Both the position numbers and the translations under genes were made by a program. This document shows positions 21,249 to 31,628 of a stretch of 64,000 nucleotides of DNA, piece after piece. Under the pieces are notes generated by a model. It did no database searches, was not told the origin of the DNA, and saw only the letters and a list, made by a program, of their open reading frames with translations. Numbering within the stretch: position 1 is the first letter of the stretch; the number at the start of each line of letters is the position of its first letter. Source of the stretch: Sabellastarte sp. h YS-2021 (Eukaryota > Annelida > Polychaeta > Sabellida > Sabellidae); NCBI GenBank assembly GCA_964017235.1, contig OZ024936.1, positions 60,563,028-60,627,027 of the forward strand, written 5' to 3'.

Positions 21249-22120
21249 AGCCAACAAGCAATCAGTGCCAGTGAACGGGCTCTGTGTCAGCTGACTGTGT
21301 GTTTTGAGTTCCAGAGTAGAAGTGACAGAAGGACACAAAAGTTGTGCCCTGGAAATGGTGTTCAGAAGGAAAGTAAGAAGGTAACTGTTAAGGTGTAAAA
21401 AGTAAGTTAAAACATATTTAAAGAAAATATTGCAAATGCAATAGTTTTAATTTTACTATGTTATAGCTGACCCCAAAATAGGTGAATAACATACTGAAAC
21501 TAAATAATCTAAATGCAATAGTTTTCAAGTTATAAGTGTTTACTCAACAGTGATAAGCTAAAAGTAGCTGTTACTCAGCTATGCCATGAGCTACAGGTCT
21601 GAAATTTTACTATGTTATAGCTGACCCAAAAGTAGCTGAATAACATATTTACACAAAATTCTGTAAATGCAATAGTTTTCAAGTTACAAGTGATTTTACT
21701 GATGATGGAAGTTACTGAAAAGTCCAAAAGTAGCTATTACTCACTTAGCTATTGAGATAGACACCGTAGTTACTCACCATGTTGTAGCTATGGAAAAAGT
21801 AGCTGACTAACATATTTTAACGAAATGCTCTAAATGCAATACTTTTCAAGTTATAAATGATTTAGTGTTGAGTAAGAACCTCAAAGTAGCTTTTACTCAG
21901 CTATGCAATGAGCCACAGGTCTGGAATTTTACTATGTTATAGCTGACCCCCAAATAGGCGAATAACATGTTGAAGCTAAATACTCTAAATGCAATAGTTT
22001 TCAAGTTATAAGTGATTTACTGAACAGTGATAAGCTAAAGGTAGCTATTACTCAGGTATGCCATGAGCTACAGGTCTGAAATTTCACTATGTTATAGCTG
22101 ACCCAAAAGTAGCTGACTTG
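21249..22120 (+). repeat. Pearl-like element: conserved head plus ~165-bp tandem repeats (copy 1)
   Basis: The head CAAGCAATCAGTGCC...GGGCTCTGTGTCAGCTGACTG recurs at 53726 and 59088. It is followed by several ~165-bp units with ACTATGTTATAGCTGACC, AATGCAATAGTTTTCAAG and CTCAGCTATGCCATGAGC. A unique head with a tandem-repeat body is the layout of bivalve 'pearl' and Helitron-like elements. The last unit is cut by DIRS F. Confidence 0.75.
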
Positions 22121-22213
22121 CAAAATTTTGTTGTAATTTTAATTTTTATTAGATAAATACTTACCATTTCCTGACCTATGCTATATGTTGGAGCCATCCA
22201 ACTCACTGGCCAA

Positions 22214-22448
22214 TGGGGGGCCACGGTGGCAGAGTGGTAACACTCTCGCATCCCACCTCTGAGGCCGGGGTTCGATCCCCGCACGAGCTCAAGTGGGAAA
22301 GCTGGTAGTTGCTTGCCGTTTACAGTCGGCAGTTTACAGTACACAACCCTAGCGAACTCTATGTACTGGTTTCCTCTGCCCTTCCAACTACCCGTCGTGA
22401 TATGACCTGTACAGTGTTGAAAGTGACTTTAAACCCCAAATAAACAAA
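22214..22448 (+). mobile_element. tRNA-derived SINE (V-SINE-like) in the DIRS F ITR
   Basis: Flanked by the direct repeat CACTGGCCAA (22204-22213 and 22449-22458). The tRNA-like head has A box TGGCAGAGTGG (22227) and B box GGTTCGATCCC (22269-22279), so it should be transcribed by RNA polymerase III. The tail contains GTTGAAAGTGACTTTAAACC and ends AAATAAACAAA, resembling the 3' domain of bivalve V-type SINEs. Confidence 0.8.
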
Positions 22449-22614
22449 CACTGGCCAACGTTGAGAAACGTTTTAAGCTACCTTAAGAAGCCAGTGAGTG
22501 AGTGTGGACTAGGAAGCCCAACAATGGTCGTGTGACCACGCCAATAGGCGCCATTCATTGTTTTTGTTGCAAAGCTCACCCCTAGTACCCTAGTACTGAA
22601 TCCGCTGGGAGGCT

Positions 22615-22635
22615 GGGGGGGGGGGGGGGGGGGGG
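22615..22635. repeat. Poly(G) run, 21 bp
   Basis: Homopolymer immediately before the ICR of DIRS F. Confidence 0.9.
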
Positions 22636-22640
22636 ACTAT

Positions 22641-22744
22641 CCTGGTCAGGAAATGATAAGTATATATCTAATAAAAATTAAAATTACAACAAAATTTTTC
22701 AATTTTATTGCGAAAAATACACTTACCATTTCCTGACCTATGCT
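22641..22744 (-). repeat. Internal complementary region of DIRS F
   Basis: CCTGGTCAGGAAATG and CATTTCCTGACC face each other around TTCAATTTTATTGCG (AATT 22701-22704). The first half inverts the left terminus 22122-22180. Confidence 0.85.
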
Positions 22745-23184
22745 GAATGCAGCATTCATGGATGGCAGGCAGTACTAGAATAAAAGGACCTAGTAAACAG
22801 CCAAATGAACAGTTAATAAACACACCACAAACATACAGACATTCAGATTCAAACTCACCTCAATCATGAGGAAGCCGAACTGCTGAGTAATGCTGTGGAA
22901 GCCCCTACTCCATGTCATTGTACTGTTCAAATCCACCACCTTGAAACTCATCAAACAGCAAACTAACAGCTAACAAAACGGTATATCTACAGCTTTACAA
23001 TCACATCAGAACACATCTGAAAAACAAGAAGCCAAATATAAGAACCCAATCCTAATACAGGCTTCAATTATAAAACAGTCCAAATACAATGACATTATAA
23101 TAATATCTATATTTATTAGTAATGACATTACCTATTAACAATTTATAACATGTTGAGCCGCAACCACAGGCCCAATCTTCATAA

Positions 23185-23233
23185 CATCACCATTATGCCA
23201 GCACAAATCTTTCAGCTAAAAATTTGTGAAGGT
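23185..23233 (-). pseudogene. C-terminal tail of the DIRS F tyrosine recombinase, catalytic Tyr replaced by stop
   Basis: Reading the minus strand, the frame runs T-F-T-N-F-(TAG)-L-K-D-L-C-W, to be compared with T-F-T-K-F-Y-L-N-D-V-A-W of DIRS B. The codon of the nucleophilic Tyr is TAG (23216-23218). The rest of the YR continues after the LINE-like insertion at 27413. Confidence 0.75.
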
Positions 23234-23863
23234 TTATAAAAGCAGGAGGTCTTTTTTGTGCAGAGTGCTTAAAGCAAGAAATTTGTTTGGTTATTGAACA
23301 AACTACAGATTGAAAATTACATGATGTGAAATATAAACTACTAGTGATCATATCTGGAGTCACAAAAGGATGAATTTATAATTAATAAACTAAGAAATGT
23401 GAAACAAAAATTTCAAATTTCTTTGGTGTTAATATTATTTCGATATGGATGATTAACCATGCTGCATAGAATAACCAGTCAATAATTATCTTGATACCAG
23501 CCTGCTTTGTGGTGTGTGTGATATAAACAATCCTTTATAAAGGTACAAATTGAACCAGCAACCCTGTTAAGTAAATAATTTGGGATATTCAAGGTTGAAT
23601 AGTGCACTAGTGAACGTTTCAAAAGGTTCACAGAAAAGTTCTGCAAACTTAATCTGTATTCAGGGAAGTGAATCTACAAAACATACACATTGTTATGTGT
23701 TCACCTGTTGTTGCTATATCTGGAACACACCCAATGTATTAATTGACTTCTATGTGACACCTTTCAAACAGAGTGCATTTTGGATTGGCTTTCTTCCAGA
23801 GGGAACTGCTATTGTGAATAAGGTATTACATTTGTTTACACTTGTGGAGTATAACATTGAAAA

Positions 23864-25117
23864 ATGGACCACTGTTCTCTTGAGACCCCATATAAGAAAA
23901 GACCCTTCTTAGAAGTAGCTATTTCTCCAGAGGGAAAAGCCTCAATGGATACATCTAGCCTGAGAGAAGTCCTAGGTGATATCTTGGATGAAAAGTTGAA
24001 GGAACACTTACAGCCCATCAAAACAGAACTTGCAGAGTTTCAGAGGAATGCTCAAACTGTCAATGACAACACCTGCTCAGCAATATCCTCCTTGAGAACA
24101 GAATGTGAAAAAGCTAAAGCTGAGAACAGTCTTTTAAAACAACAGCTTCTAAAACTTGAGAGTTTCCAAAGGAGAAATAACCTTAAGATTGTTGGACTAT
24201 CAGAAAATAAAGGCGAGAACATTGAAATTGTAGTGATCTCAATGTTCAACGAATTCCTTCAGAAGCCTTATAAATTTGACGAGAGAACCCTGGAGCGCGT
24301 CCATCGCCTAGGTCCCTTTCAGAAAGGCAGTAGGAGGGATGTTCTTGCCAGATTTGCAAATTTCAAAGACAAATTAACTGCCCTCGAAATAAAAGAGAAG
24401 ATCCGAGAAAAATATGGCTTCTTACTATTTGATGATCTTCCACTGGATATTGAAAAAGCAAACAAAAAACTTCACCCGGTGCGTCAGGCCTTGAGGTATG
24501 TAAAGGAGAATTCTGACACCGACTGTGAAGTAAGGTCAGTCAGACTGAAACATGGATCCCTCATTTTGAATGGGAAAAGTTATGGAACAGATAACCTGCA
24601 TACTCTTCCACCATCTCTACAAACAGACAAACTTTTCACTGTCACGAAAGAAGGCATAACAGCTTTCTTCCGAAGCTATAGCCCTTTGTCAAACCACTAT
24701 AAATGTAGCTTTCAAGTGGGTGGAGAGACCTACACCAGTATGGAAAAATACCTGATGATCCAGAAGGCAAAATTGTTTGAGGATAGCCAGATGCTGGAAC
24801 AGATGAAGACTGAGGATGATCCGGTCAAGCTAAAGCATTTGGGGAAAATGGTCAAAAATTTCAACTCATCAACTTGGATGAAGGAAGTTGACAATATCCT
24901 TGCTGATGGACTCTACTCAAAATTTTCACAGAACAAAGACTTGTCTGATTTCCTCAGGGATACTGGGAGTAATGTGCTGGCAGAGGCCAACCCGAACGAT
25001 ACAGCTTTCTCAGTTGGTCTTCCACTGTTCACAAAAGACATCTGGAATATGGACAACTGGTGTGGCAAAAACAAATTAGGCAAGGCTCTAATGAAAACTA
25101 GAGGCACTTTGGAATAG
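23864..25117 (+). CDS. L1 ORF1-like RNA-binding protein fused to a NADAR (YbiA-like) domain
   Basis: Intact 417-aa ORF. Residues ~30-105 form a helical, heptad-rich coiled coil (REVLGDILDEKLKEHLQ ... KAENSLLKQQLLKLES). Residues ~103-255 fit the L1 ORF1/Transposase_22 RRM plus C-terminal domain (QRRNNLKIVGLSE, ERVHRLG, RRDVLARFANFKDK). Residues ~264-415 are a NADAR domain: FF-R-S-Y-S-PLSNHY, F-x-V-G-G-x-x-Y-x-S-M-E(294)-K-Y-L-M-x-x-KA, W338, KF 353-354, L-x-x-TG, LAEANPND (D379), W399-x-G-x-N-x-LG-x-x-LM-x-x-R. NADAR/YbiA proteins are N-glycosidases acting on riboflavin-pathway intermediates, and some remove ADP-ribose from guanine in nucleic acid. The usual D-x-x-WG is D-TA-FS here, so activity is uncertain. 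ATG 23864 is the first in frame; ATG at residue 28 is an alternative. Confidence 0.82.
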   Translation: MDHCSLETPYKKRPFLEVAISPEGKASMDTSSLREVLGDILDEKLKEHLQPIKTELAEFQRNAQTVNDNTCSAISSLRTECEKAKAENSLLKQQLLKLESFQRRNNLKIVGLSENKGENIEIVVISMFNEFLQKPYKFDERTLERVHRLGPFQKGSRRDVLARFANFKDKLTALEIKEKIREKYGFLLFDDLPLDIEKANKKLHPVRQALRYVKENSDTDCEVRSVRLKHGSLILNGKSYGTDNLHTLPPSLQTDKLFTVTKEGITAFFRSYSPLSNHYKCSFQVGGETYTSMEKYLMIQKAKLFEDSQMLEQMKTEDDPVKLKHLGKMVKNFNSSTWMKEVDNILADGLYSKFSQNKDLSDFLRDTGSNVLAEANPNDTAFSVGLPLFTKDIWNMDNWCGKNKLGKALMKTRGTLE

Positions 25118-25128
25118 AAAAATTGCAA

Positions 25129-27400
25129 TATTTTGTATGTGATAACTTAAAACTTTCAAACCTGTATTTGAACCATTTGTGTTAGTACTTAATATGCTTT
25201 TTGTACTTCCAAATACCATGTAATTCAATATTTTGCTTTGAGACAGTTACAATTTTTCATATCAAGAAAGTCAATAATTTGATTTGAGACGGACAATACA
25301 ACAAGTCTAAAGATAATTAGTAATGACATATAATCTGTTTACCTGAGACAGCATAAAAGTAATGTTATGTATTGATCAATAACTGTCTGACATATATATA
25401 GTATCATATCACATAGCAAAGTTGTATACGACTGGTTATACTTTTTTACACCTGTTTAAATTAATAGAATCATTCTTTACTGTATCTTTATTACAGTATT
25501 AATTTCTTAACTAGAGTTACCTTTTGAGATTTCTTCGTTTGTACAATTAATAAGTTGACCCAAAATATCTCTGTACAGAATGGGTTTCTAACTGATTAGA
25601 CTAATGTTTTAAAGCTCTAATGAAACTTTAAGACATTTTGGAATATACACAATGGTTATACAATGCATTTAATTGCTGTTTTATCAAAAAATTTGGTGTC
25701 AGTACTAAAAATACTTTAGATTTTCAAAGACATTGTAGTTAAATGTCTTAAATGTGTTTGAGTGATAACATATTTTGTATGTGATAACTTAAAACTTTCA
25801 AACCTGTATTTGAACCATTTGTGTTAGTACTTAATATGCTTTTGTACTTCCAAATACCATGTAATTCAACATTTTGCTTTGAGACAGTTACAATTTTTCA
25901 TATCAAGAAAGTCAATAATTTGATTTGAGACAGACAAATACCATGTAATTCAATATTTTGCTTTGAGACAGTTACAATTTTCCATATCAAGAAAGTCAAT
26001 AATTTGATTTGAGACAGACAATATAACAAGTCTAAAGATAATTAGTAATGACATATAATCTGCTTACCTGAAACAGCATAAAAGTAATGTTATGTATTGA
26101 TCAATAACTGTCTGACATATATATAGTATCATATCACATAGCAAAGCTGTATACGACTGGTTATACTTTTTTACACCTGTTTAAATTAATAGAGTCATTC
26201 TTTACTGTACCTTTATTACAGTATTAATTTCTTAACTGGAGTTATCTTTTGAGATTTCTTCGTTTGTATAATTAATAAGTTGACCTAAAATATCTCTGCA
26301 CAGAATGGGCTTCTAACTGATTAGACTAATGTTTTAAAGCTCTAATGAAACTTTAAGACTTTTTGGAATATACACAATGGTTATACAATGCATTTAATTG
26401 CTGTTTTATTACAAAAATTTGGTGTCAGTACTAAAAATACTTTAGATTTTCAAAGACATTGTAGTTAAATGTCTTAAATGTGTTTGAGTGATAACATATT
26501 TTGTATGTGAAAACTTAAAACTTTTCAAATCTGTATTTGAACCATTTGTGTTAGTACTTAATATGTTTTTTGTACTTCCAAATACCATGTAATTCAATAT
26601 TTTGCTTTGAGACAGTTACAATTTTTCATACCAAGAAAGTCAATAATTTGATTTGAGACAGACAATATAACAAGTCTAACGATAATTAGTAATGACATAT
26701 AATCTGCTTACCTGAGACAGCATAAAAATAATGTTATGTATTGATCAATAACTGTCCGACATATATATAGTATGTATAGTATTTGAACCAATTGTGTTAG
26801 TACTTAATATGCTTTTTGTACTTCCAAATACCATGTAATTCAATATTTTGCTTTGAGACAGTTACAATTTTTCATACCAAGAAAGTCAATAATTTGATTT
26901 GAGACAGACAATATAACAAGTCTAACGATAATTAGTAATGACATATAATCTGCTTTACCTGAGACAGCATAAAAATAATGTTATGTATTGATCAATAACT
27001 GTCTGACATATATATAGTATCATATCACATAACAAAGTTGTATACGACTGGTTATACTTTTTTACACCTGTTTAAAATAATAGAATCATTCTTTACAGTA
27101 TTAATTTCTTAACTGGAGTTATCTTTTGAGATTTCTTCGTTTGTATAATTAATAAGTTGACCCAAAATATCTCTGTACAGAATGGATTTCTAACTGATTA
27201 GACTAATGTTTTAAAGCTCTAATGAAACTTTAAGACATTTTGGAATATACACAATGGCTATACAATGCATTTAATTGCTGTTTTATTACAAAAATTTGTG
27301 GTGTCAATACACCTTTATTACAAAAATTTGGTGTCAATACTAAAAATACTTTAGATTTTCAAAGACATTGTAGTTAAATGTCTTAAATGTGTTTGAGTGA
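25129..27400 (+). repeat. Three tandem copies of the ~640-bp 3' region of the NADAR element
   Basis: Units begin at about 25129, 25771 and 26497 with ATTTTGTATGTGA, and each ends TTAAATGTGTTTGAGTGA. Copy 2 has an internal ~85-bp duplication (near 25930), and copy 3 has a partial restart at ~26778. Copies differ by only scattered substitutions. Confidence 0.85.
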
Positions 27401-27428
27401 ATTACTATTCTGAAAAATTTGTGAAGGT

Positions 27429-28600
27429 CGAATGGCTTCTCCAAAAACAGGAAGCCATAATCTCATCCAAAGCAACTCCTCCCTTAAAAGCCAAAGAGGC
27501 AGCCAAAGCTCTAACCTCATGTGCCTTGACTTGGGAAACATTTTGAACCTCCTGATCAGACTTTTGGTATGCCAAAACTGCTTAATCCAAGATGATATAG
27601 TAGCCTTTGAAATATCTTTTGAGTAGCCCTCCTTAATAGCCACAAAAAGAAGCTTCTTGCCTTTCCTGAGATCCTTTGTCTTATCAAGATAATATTCTCA
27701 AGGCTCTCACTGGACAAAGAGACTTATCTGCACCAAAGATGTGTCTAAAGTGGGTTTCAAAGCAGGAATGACCACAGGTTGAATAGTCAAAGGACCCTCA
27801 GAAGCCAACTGATTTTTAGCTATGAATGCAGTTGGAGGTGAAAAGGTAACTTCTGACAAGTCCCTTTTCCTACTGAAGGAGTCAAAAGTCCAAGCATGAA
27901 TTTCACTATGCCTCTTACCCGAAGCCAAAGCCATTAAGAAAACTGTCTTAAAAGTCAAAATCTTAAGATCAGCTTTCGCCAAAGGCTCAAATGGTGGTTG
28001 AGTGAAGGCAAGTAAGACCAAAGACAAGTCCCAATTGGGAATAGCCCTATTTGCTGAAGGTCTGTCCCTATGAAAGCTAGCAATCAAACGATTCAAGTCC
28101 AAACTCTGAAAAACCATTTGACCTGCGGAGCCTGGACCATCTGCTACTGAAGTTCTGTAACCACCAATAGTTCTGGGTTTCAAGTTCTTATCAGTAAAGA
28201 GATAATTAAAAAAATCAGCTATTTGAGGAAAAGTTGGTTTGGTGACATACACCTGATTCTCCTGGGGCCACTTTTGAAATATGGCCCACCTTGAATCATA
28301 CACTTGTCTTGAGGATTCTCTCTGAGGTGCCTTAATTCTATCTGCCACCTCAACAGAGAATCCTCCTTGACCTTCCTGTAGGAGTCCAGATACCACGCAT
28401 GGAGATTCAGATACTCCAGATTCTTGTGGAATCTGAGACTGAAGGGTTGGTTCAGGAGATTGTGCACTTGAGGAAGCCTCAGTGGAATCTTGGCTGACAA
28501 CTCCACCAGATCCCAAAACCAAGGCATCCCTGGCCACCCTGGTGCTATCGCAATGACCCTGCAACTGTAGGTGATCATTTTCTGAACTAACTGGGGCAGG
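27429..28600 (-). pseudogene. DIRS F tyrosine recombinase, main part
   Basis: The frame 27707-28756 gives a long stretch. Its first half is the RNase H-YR linker read out of frame, then the YR N-terminal part (FFNYLFTDKNLKPRTIGGYR) and LMALASGKRHSEIHAW with the first catalytic Arg. After a frameshift near 27700 the frame continues as VSQVKAHEVRALAASLAFK (H-x-x-R), then ASCFWRSHSTFT, where the 4.2-kb insertion cuts in. The final catalytic segment is at 23185-23233. The His before Trp is Phe here. It would encode the recombinase integrating circular cDNA; it is inactivated by the insertion, the frameshift and the Tyr codon change. Confidence 0.8.
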
Positions 28601-29300
28601 ATGGCCACTGGACAAAAGGCATAGGCGTCCAGAGCCTCCCAAGAGATGTTCAACGCATCTATCTGCCAGGCCTTCTCGTCTGGGACAGGAGATACGTAAG
28701 TTGGAAGTTTGGCATTCAAGCTGGTGGCAAACAGATCCACCATTGGTTTGTGCCAAACTTGGCAGATTTCTCGAAAGACCTGAGGGTGCAGATCACTCTG
28801 TCTGACTGGCTCTGTCCCTCCTGGATAGGGAATCTGCTATCACATTGAGATTCCCTGGCATATGTCTGGCTCTGATATGGATCTCCCTGGCATTGCACCA
28901 TGCCAGAATTCTCCACATCAATGTACACGTTTCGAAGGAGTGAGTGCCTCCTTCCTTGTTGATATAGGAGACCACAGTTGAGTTGTCTGATGAAACTAGC
29001 ACGACTTTTTTGCCACAATTGTTTTTGAAAACGTTTTAGGGCTAGAAAAACAGCTTTCAGCTCTAAAGTATTGATATGCAAATCTTTTTCCGATTATTGC
29101 CAAACCCCACTTATAGTACAATTGCTCAAGTGGGCCCCCCAACCCTTCTCTGATGCATCTGTGAACATCAACATATTGTGTTCTCACTGATGCAGATTCG
29201 AACCCTTGACTACGTTCTGAGGATCCATCCACCAAGCAAGATGGTCCTTTATCAGTTGAGAAATTGGGACAATTTTGTCCAGGCCCCTGATCTTAATCCT
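28601..29300 (-). pseudogene. DIRS F RNase H domain, frameshifted
   Basis: The frame at 28793-29002 contains SSDNSTVVSYINKEGG and ARHMPGNLNVIADSLSR. Neighbouring frames give INTLELKAVFLALKRF, F-T-D-A-S-x-K-G-W-G and LAWWMDPQNVVKG. These are the RNase H Asp/Glu/Asp motifs and the conserved segment linking it to RT, which is itself missing beyond ~29300. At least two frameshifts. Confidence 0.75.
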
Positions 29301-30363
29301 TGTTCGTGAATACTGCCCCTGATTTCTTGACTTGACGCCAATGCGGACGCCAATGCCGCAGAGTGACGACATAAAAATGATTATATGAGTTTTTTTACAC
29401 AATTTCCAAATGCAATCTTTAATCAACAAGAACACATATATTTTGCAAAGCTGTGATAAGTAATGGCAAATATGCATACTAATGTTTACCTGGAATTTGC
29501 TCAGGGACAAGATTCGCTTGCATTTCAATAATTGATGCATTACCAAATAGACGGGAATATCATCTAAGGTGCTGATTGTCCTAAAAATGGATAGACCTAC
29601 AGAGGGAAGGAGGTCAACACCAAATATTAGCATCCATAAGTGGAATAGCAGTTTTGGTAGTGTTAGCGCAAGTCTGAAAAGGTAAGTTTTTTGTTTGTAT
29701 TTGAATGAAGCAATTGTCGTTTATGACATGCTTAAAGGTGGAAATCTATTCAACTTAGGTGATGCCATAACTGCATAATTCTAGCACTGACTTGTCTGTG
29801 GACACCAGCAATGATCTGTTGCCATGACACCCATGGTTAAGCCATATTATGTGTCTAGTAAGGTCATCTTCAATAATGGTGACATAAAGAGGCACTTGGC
29901 ATCATATCATTGTGATTGTAATTTCACAATGCAATTGCAAATTTTATGTTTTGGATCATATCCAGTGGGTATGTGTACATTTACAACAATGTTAAAATGT
30001 ACTAAATTTGATTTTTATCAGTTCATATTTTGTGAAAAATTTAAATTTCTTCACTACTGGTGTATTTTCTAGTCAGAATGGCACTGAATGAATACTTTAC
30101 AGTCTTGACGGTTTCACAACACTAAACATCAGTTTTATGGAAATGAGGATATTTTGATGATCCAACGAGTAGGAACAATGGTAAAATGTGTCAACTTTGA
30201 TTAATATCTGTGTACACACTGGTATTTTGTGAAAAGTGTTCGTCACTACTTGTTTATTCTCCAAACAAAATTGCACTGAATGAATACTTCAGTTGACACT
30301 CTGTCACAACACTATAATGCCATCAGTTCTGTTGTGGTAAGGGTATTGTGAAAACATCTTGGT
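29301..30363. other. Non-coding interval between DIRS F and DIRS C
   Basis: No gene seen. The AT-rich sequence replaces the RT/Gag part of DIRS F. Short open frames have no domain. Confidence 0.4.
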
Positions 30364-30520
30364 CAAAGTCAAAGTTGGCGTCTTATGTCCCGTTCAACAG
30401 CCAGGGTCATACTGGGACAGGTCCTCAGCATTGTCACTTGTTGGACTCAAACCTACACAGAGGTGACAGCCTGTGATTAAATGCCAAACTTGCTAACCAC
30501 TAGGCCACTGAGGACCTCTG
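30364..30520 (-). mobile_element. tRNA-derived SINE (second family)
   Basis: On the minus strand: A box TGGCCTAGTGGTTAGC, B box GGTTTGAGTCC (30443-30453), then a tail containing GACCTGTCCCAGTATGACC. A diverged copy is at 2707-2795. Confidence 0.65.
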
Positions 30521-30811
30521 TGAAAACCTCTTGGAAAATTGCTGATATTCTGATGCAACTTTCATGTGGCGACTTATTTTATTGTCTATCTGGTTTCAAC
30601 GCAATGAAACTTACCATGTGGAACTGAATGCTTTCTCGGGAGGTCGCAGGCATCCGGCCAACGTCCAGAAAAATAGACATTTAGTATTGACTAGATCCCC
30701 GTGCTCAGAGTGAACCATAACAGTGTAATCTCACGTCTAACCCTTCTTCTCTCATTGTAAATTTGGCCCATACCCCCTCAGCTGAAATACAATGGGGAGG
30801 GACTCTCTTCA

Positions 30812-30910
30812 GTTCCACATGGTAAGCTTGTAGTTTATAAAAGCTGTATTTAAGTAATTAAAATTTTCAATTTTATTGTGCTACAATAGCTTACCATGTG
30901 GAACTTAATG
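30812..30910 (-). repeat. Internal complementary region of DIRS C
   Basis: GTTCCACATGGTAAGC and GCTTACCATGTGGAAC face each other around TTCAATTTTATTGTG (AATT 30869-30872). Confidence 0.87.
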
Positions 30911-31281
30911 CTGAATCCAACCACCCGGCGGAGGGATTACAGCTGAGACTGGAGAATAGTGAATTTTTCTTGGATTGAATAAATAAATAAATAAAATGAA
31001 CAGTTGAAAAAAAACCAGTCTGAGTCCCGCTTACAGGGCCCCAATTCTGAAAATCGGACCTATAAGAAGCCAAAAACCAGAAGATTAATGAATGACAGTA
31101 CAGATACTGTCTGGATGTTTTGATTGAAGGGTTAAGTGCAGCCGTGCTCACTTATGCGAGTATAGCCCCCAAGGACATCACTGTAATGAATACCAGCCCT
31201 AAGCTTGAATCTCATTAACTTGCCACCCTAAATATGAGATTATGGTACACTGAAAGACTTAATACATTATACACTTAAATA

Positions 31282-31485
31282 CAGAAATGATAGATAAGAG
31301 ACCTTACCATAACATCCTGAGGAGGTAACCAATACCTAGACTCCTGAAGACTTGGCTGCAGTGGATGTGCCCCATCACAGAAATGATAGATAAGAGACCT
31401 TACCATAACATCCTGAGGAGGTAACCAATACCTAGACTCCTGAAGACTTGGCTGCAGTGGATGTGCCCCCCCCCCCCCCCCCCCC
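31282..31485 (-). repeat. 95-bp tandem duplication ending in a 20-bp poly(C) run
   Basis: AGAAATGATAGATAAGAGAC through GCAGTGGATGTGCCCC occurs twice with near-identity (31282-31376 and 31377-31470). The second copy runs into C20 (31466-31485). It lies in the 3' untranslated part of DIRS C. Confidence 0.88.
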
Positions 31486-31628
31486 TCTTCTTTTCTTTCC
31501 ATGGATGAGCAGTCTGACGGGAAGGGTCTAGGACTGAGCAGTCTGACGGGAAGGGTCTAGGACTCTTTGTGCCACTACTACTGGTCTCAGATACATATTG
31601 GTGCTGTTGTCTGACCAAATAAGGTATT

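Larger units (their letters stand above)
23234..27412 (+). mobile_element. ORF2-less LINE-like element encoding an ORF1-NADAR fusion
   Basis: A 4179-bp insertion is flanked by the perfect 16-bp direct repeat AAAAATTTGTGAAGGT (23218-23233 and 27413-27428). Removing one copy restores continuity of the DIRS F recombinase frame. It has a ~630-bp leader, one 417-aa ORF, and a 2.3-kb 3' region of three tandem copies. No reverse transcriptase or endonuclease ORF is present, so it would need enzymes in trans (like HAL1 elements). It ends without an obvious poly(A). Confidence 0.75.
22121..29300 (-). mobile_element. DIRS-type retrotransposon F (right part lost, three nested insertions or expansions)
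   Basis: The left terminus (AAAATTTTGTTGTAATT at 22122) and ICR (22641-22744) have inverse ends meeting at TTCAATTTTATTGCG. A YR split by a 4.2-kb insertion follows, then the linker and RNase H. RT, Gag and right ITR are missing beyond ~29300. A SINE (22214-22448) lies in the left ITR. Together with C and E it forms a second DIRS lineage, distinct from A/B/D. Confidence 0.8.

Noticed and set aside
22206..22290. Functional tRNA gene
   Set aside because: The A and B boxes are good, but the sequence continues into a SINE tail flanked by a target-site duplication and lacks a matching acceptor stem.
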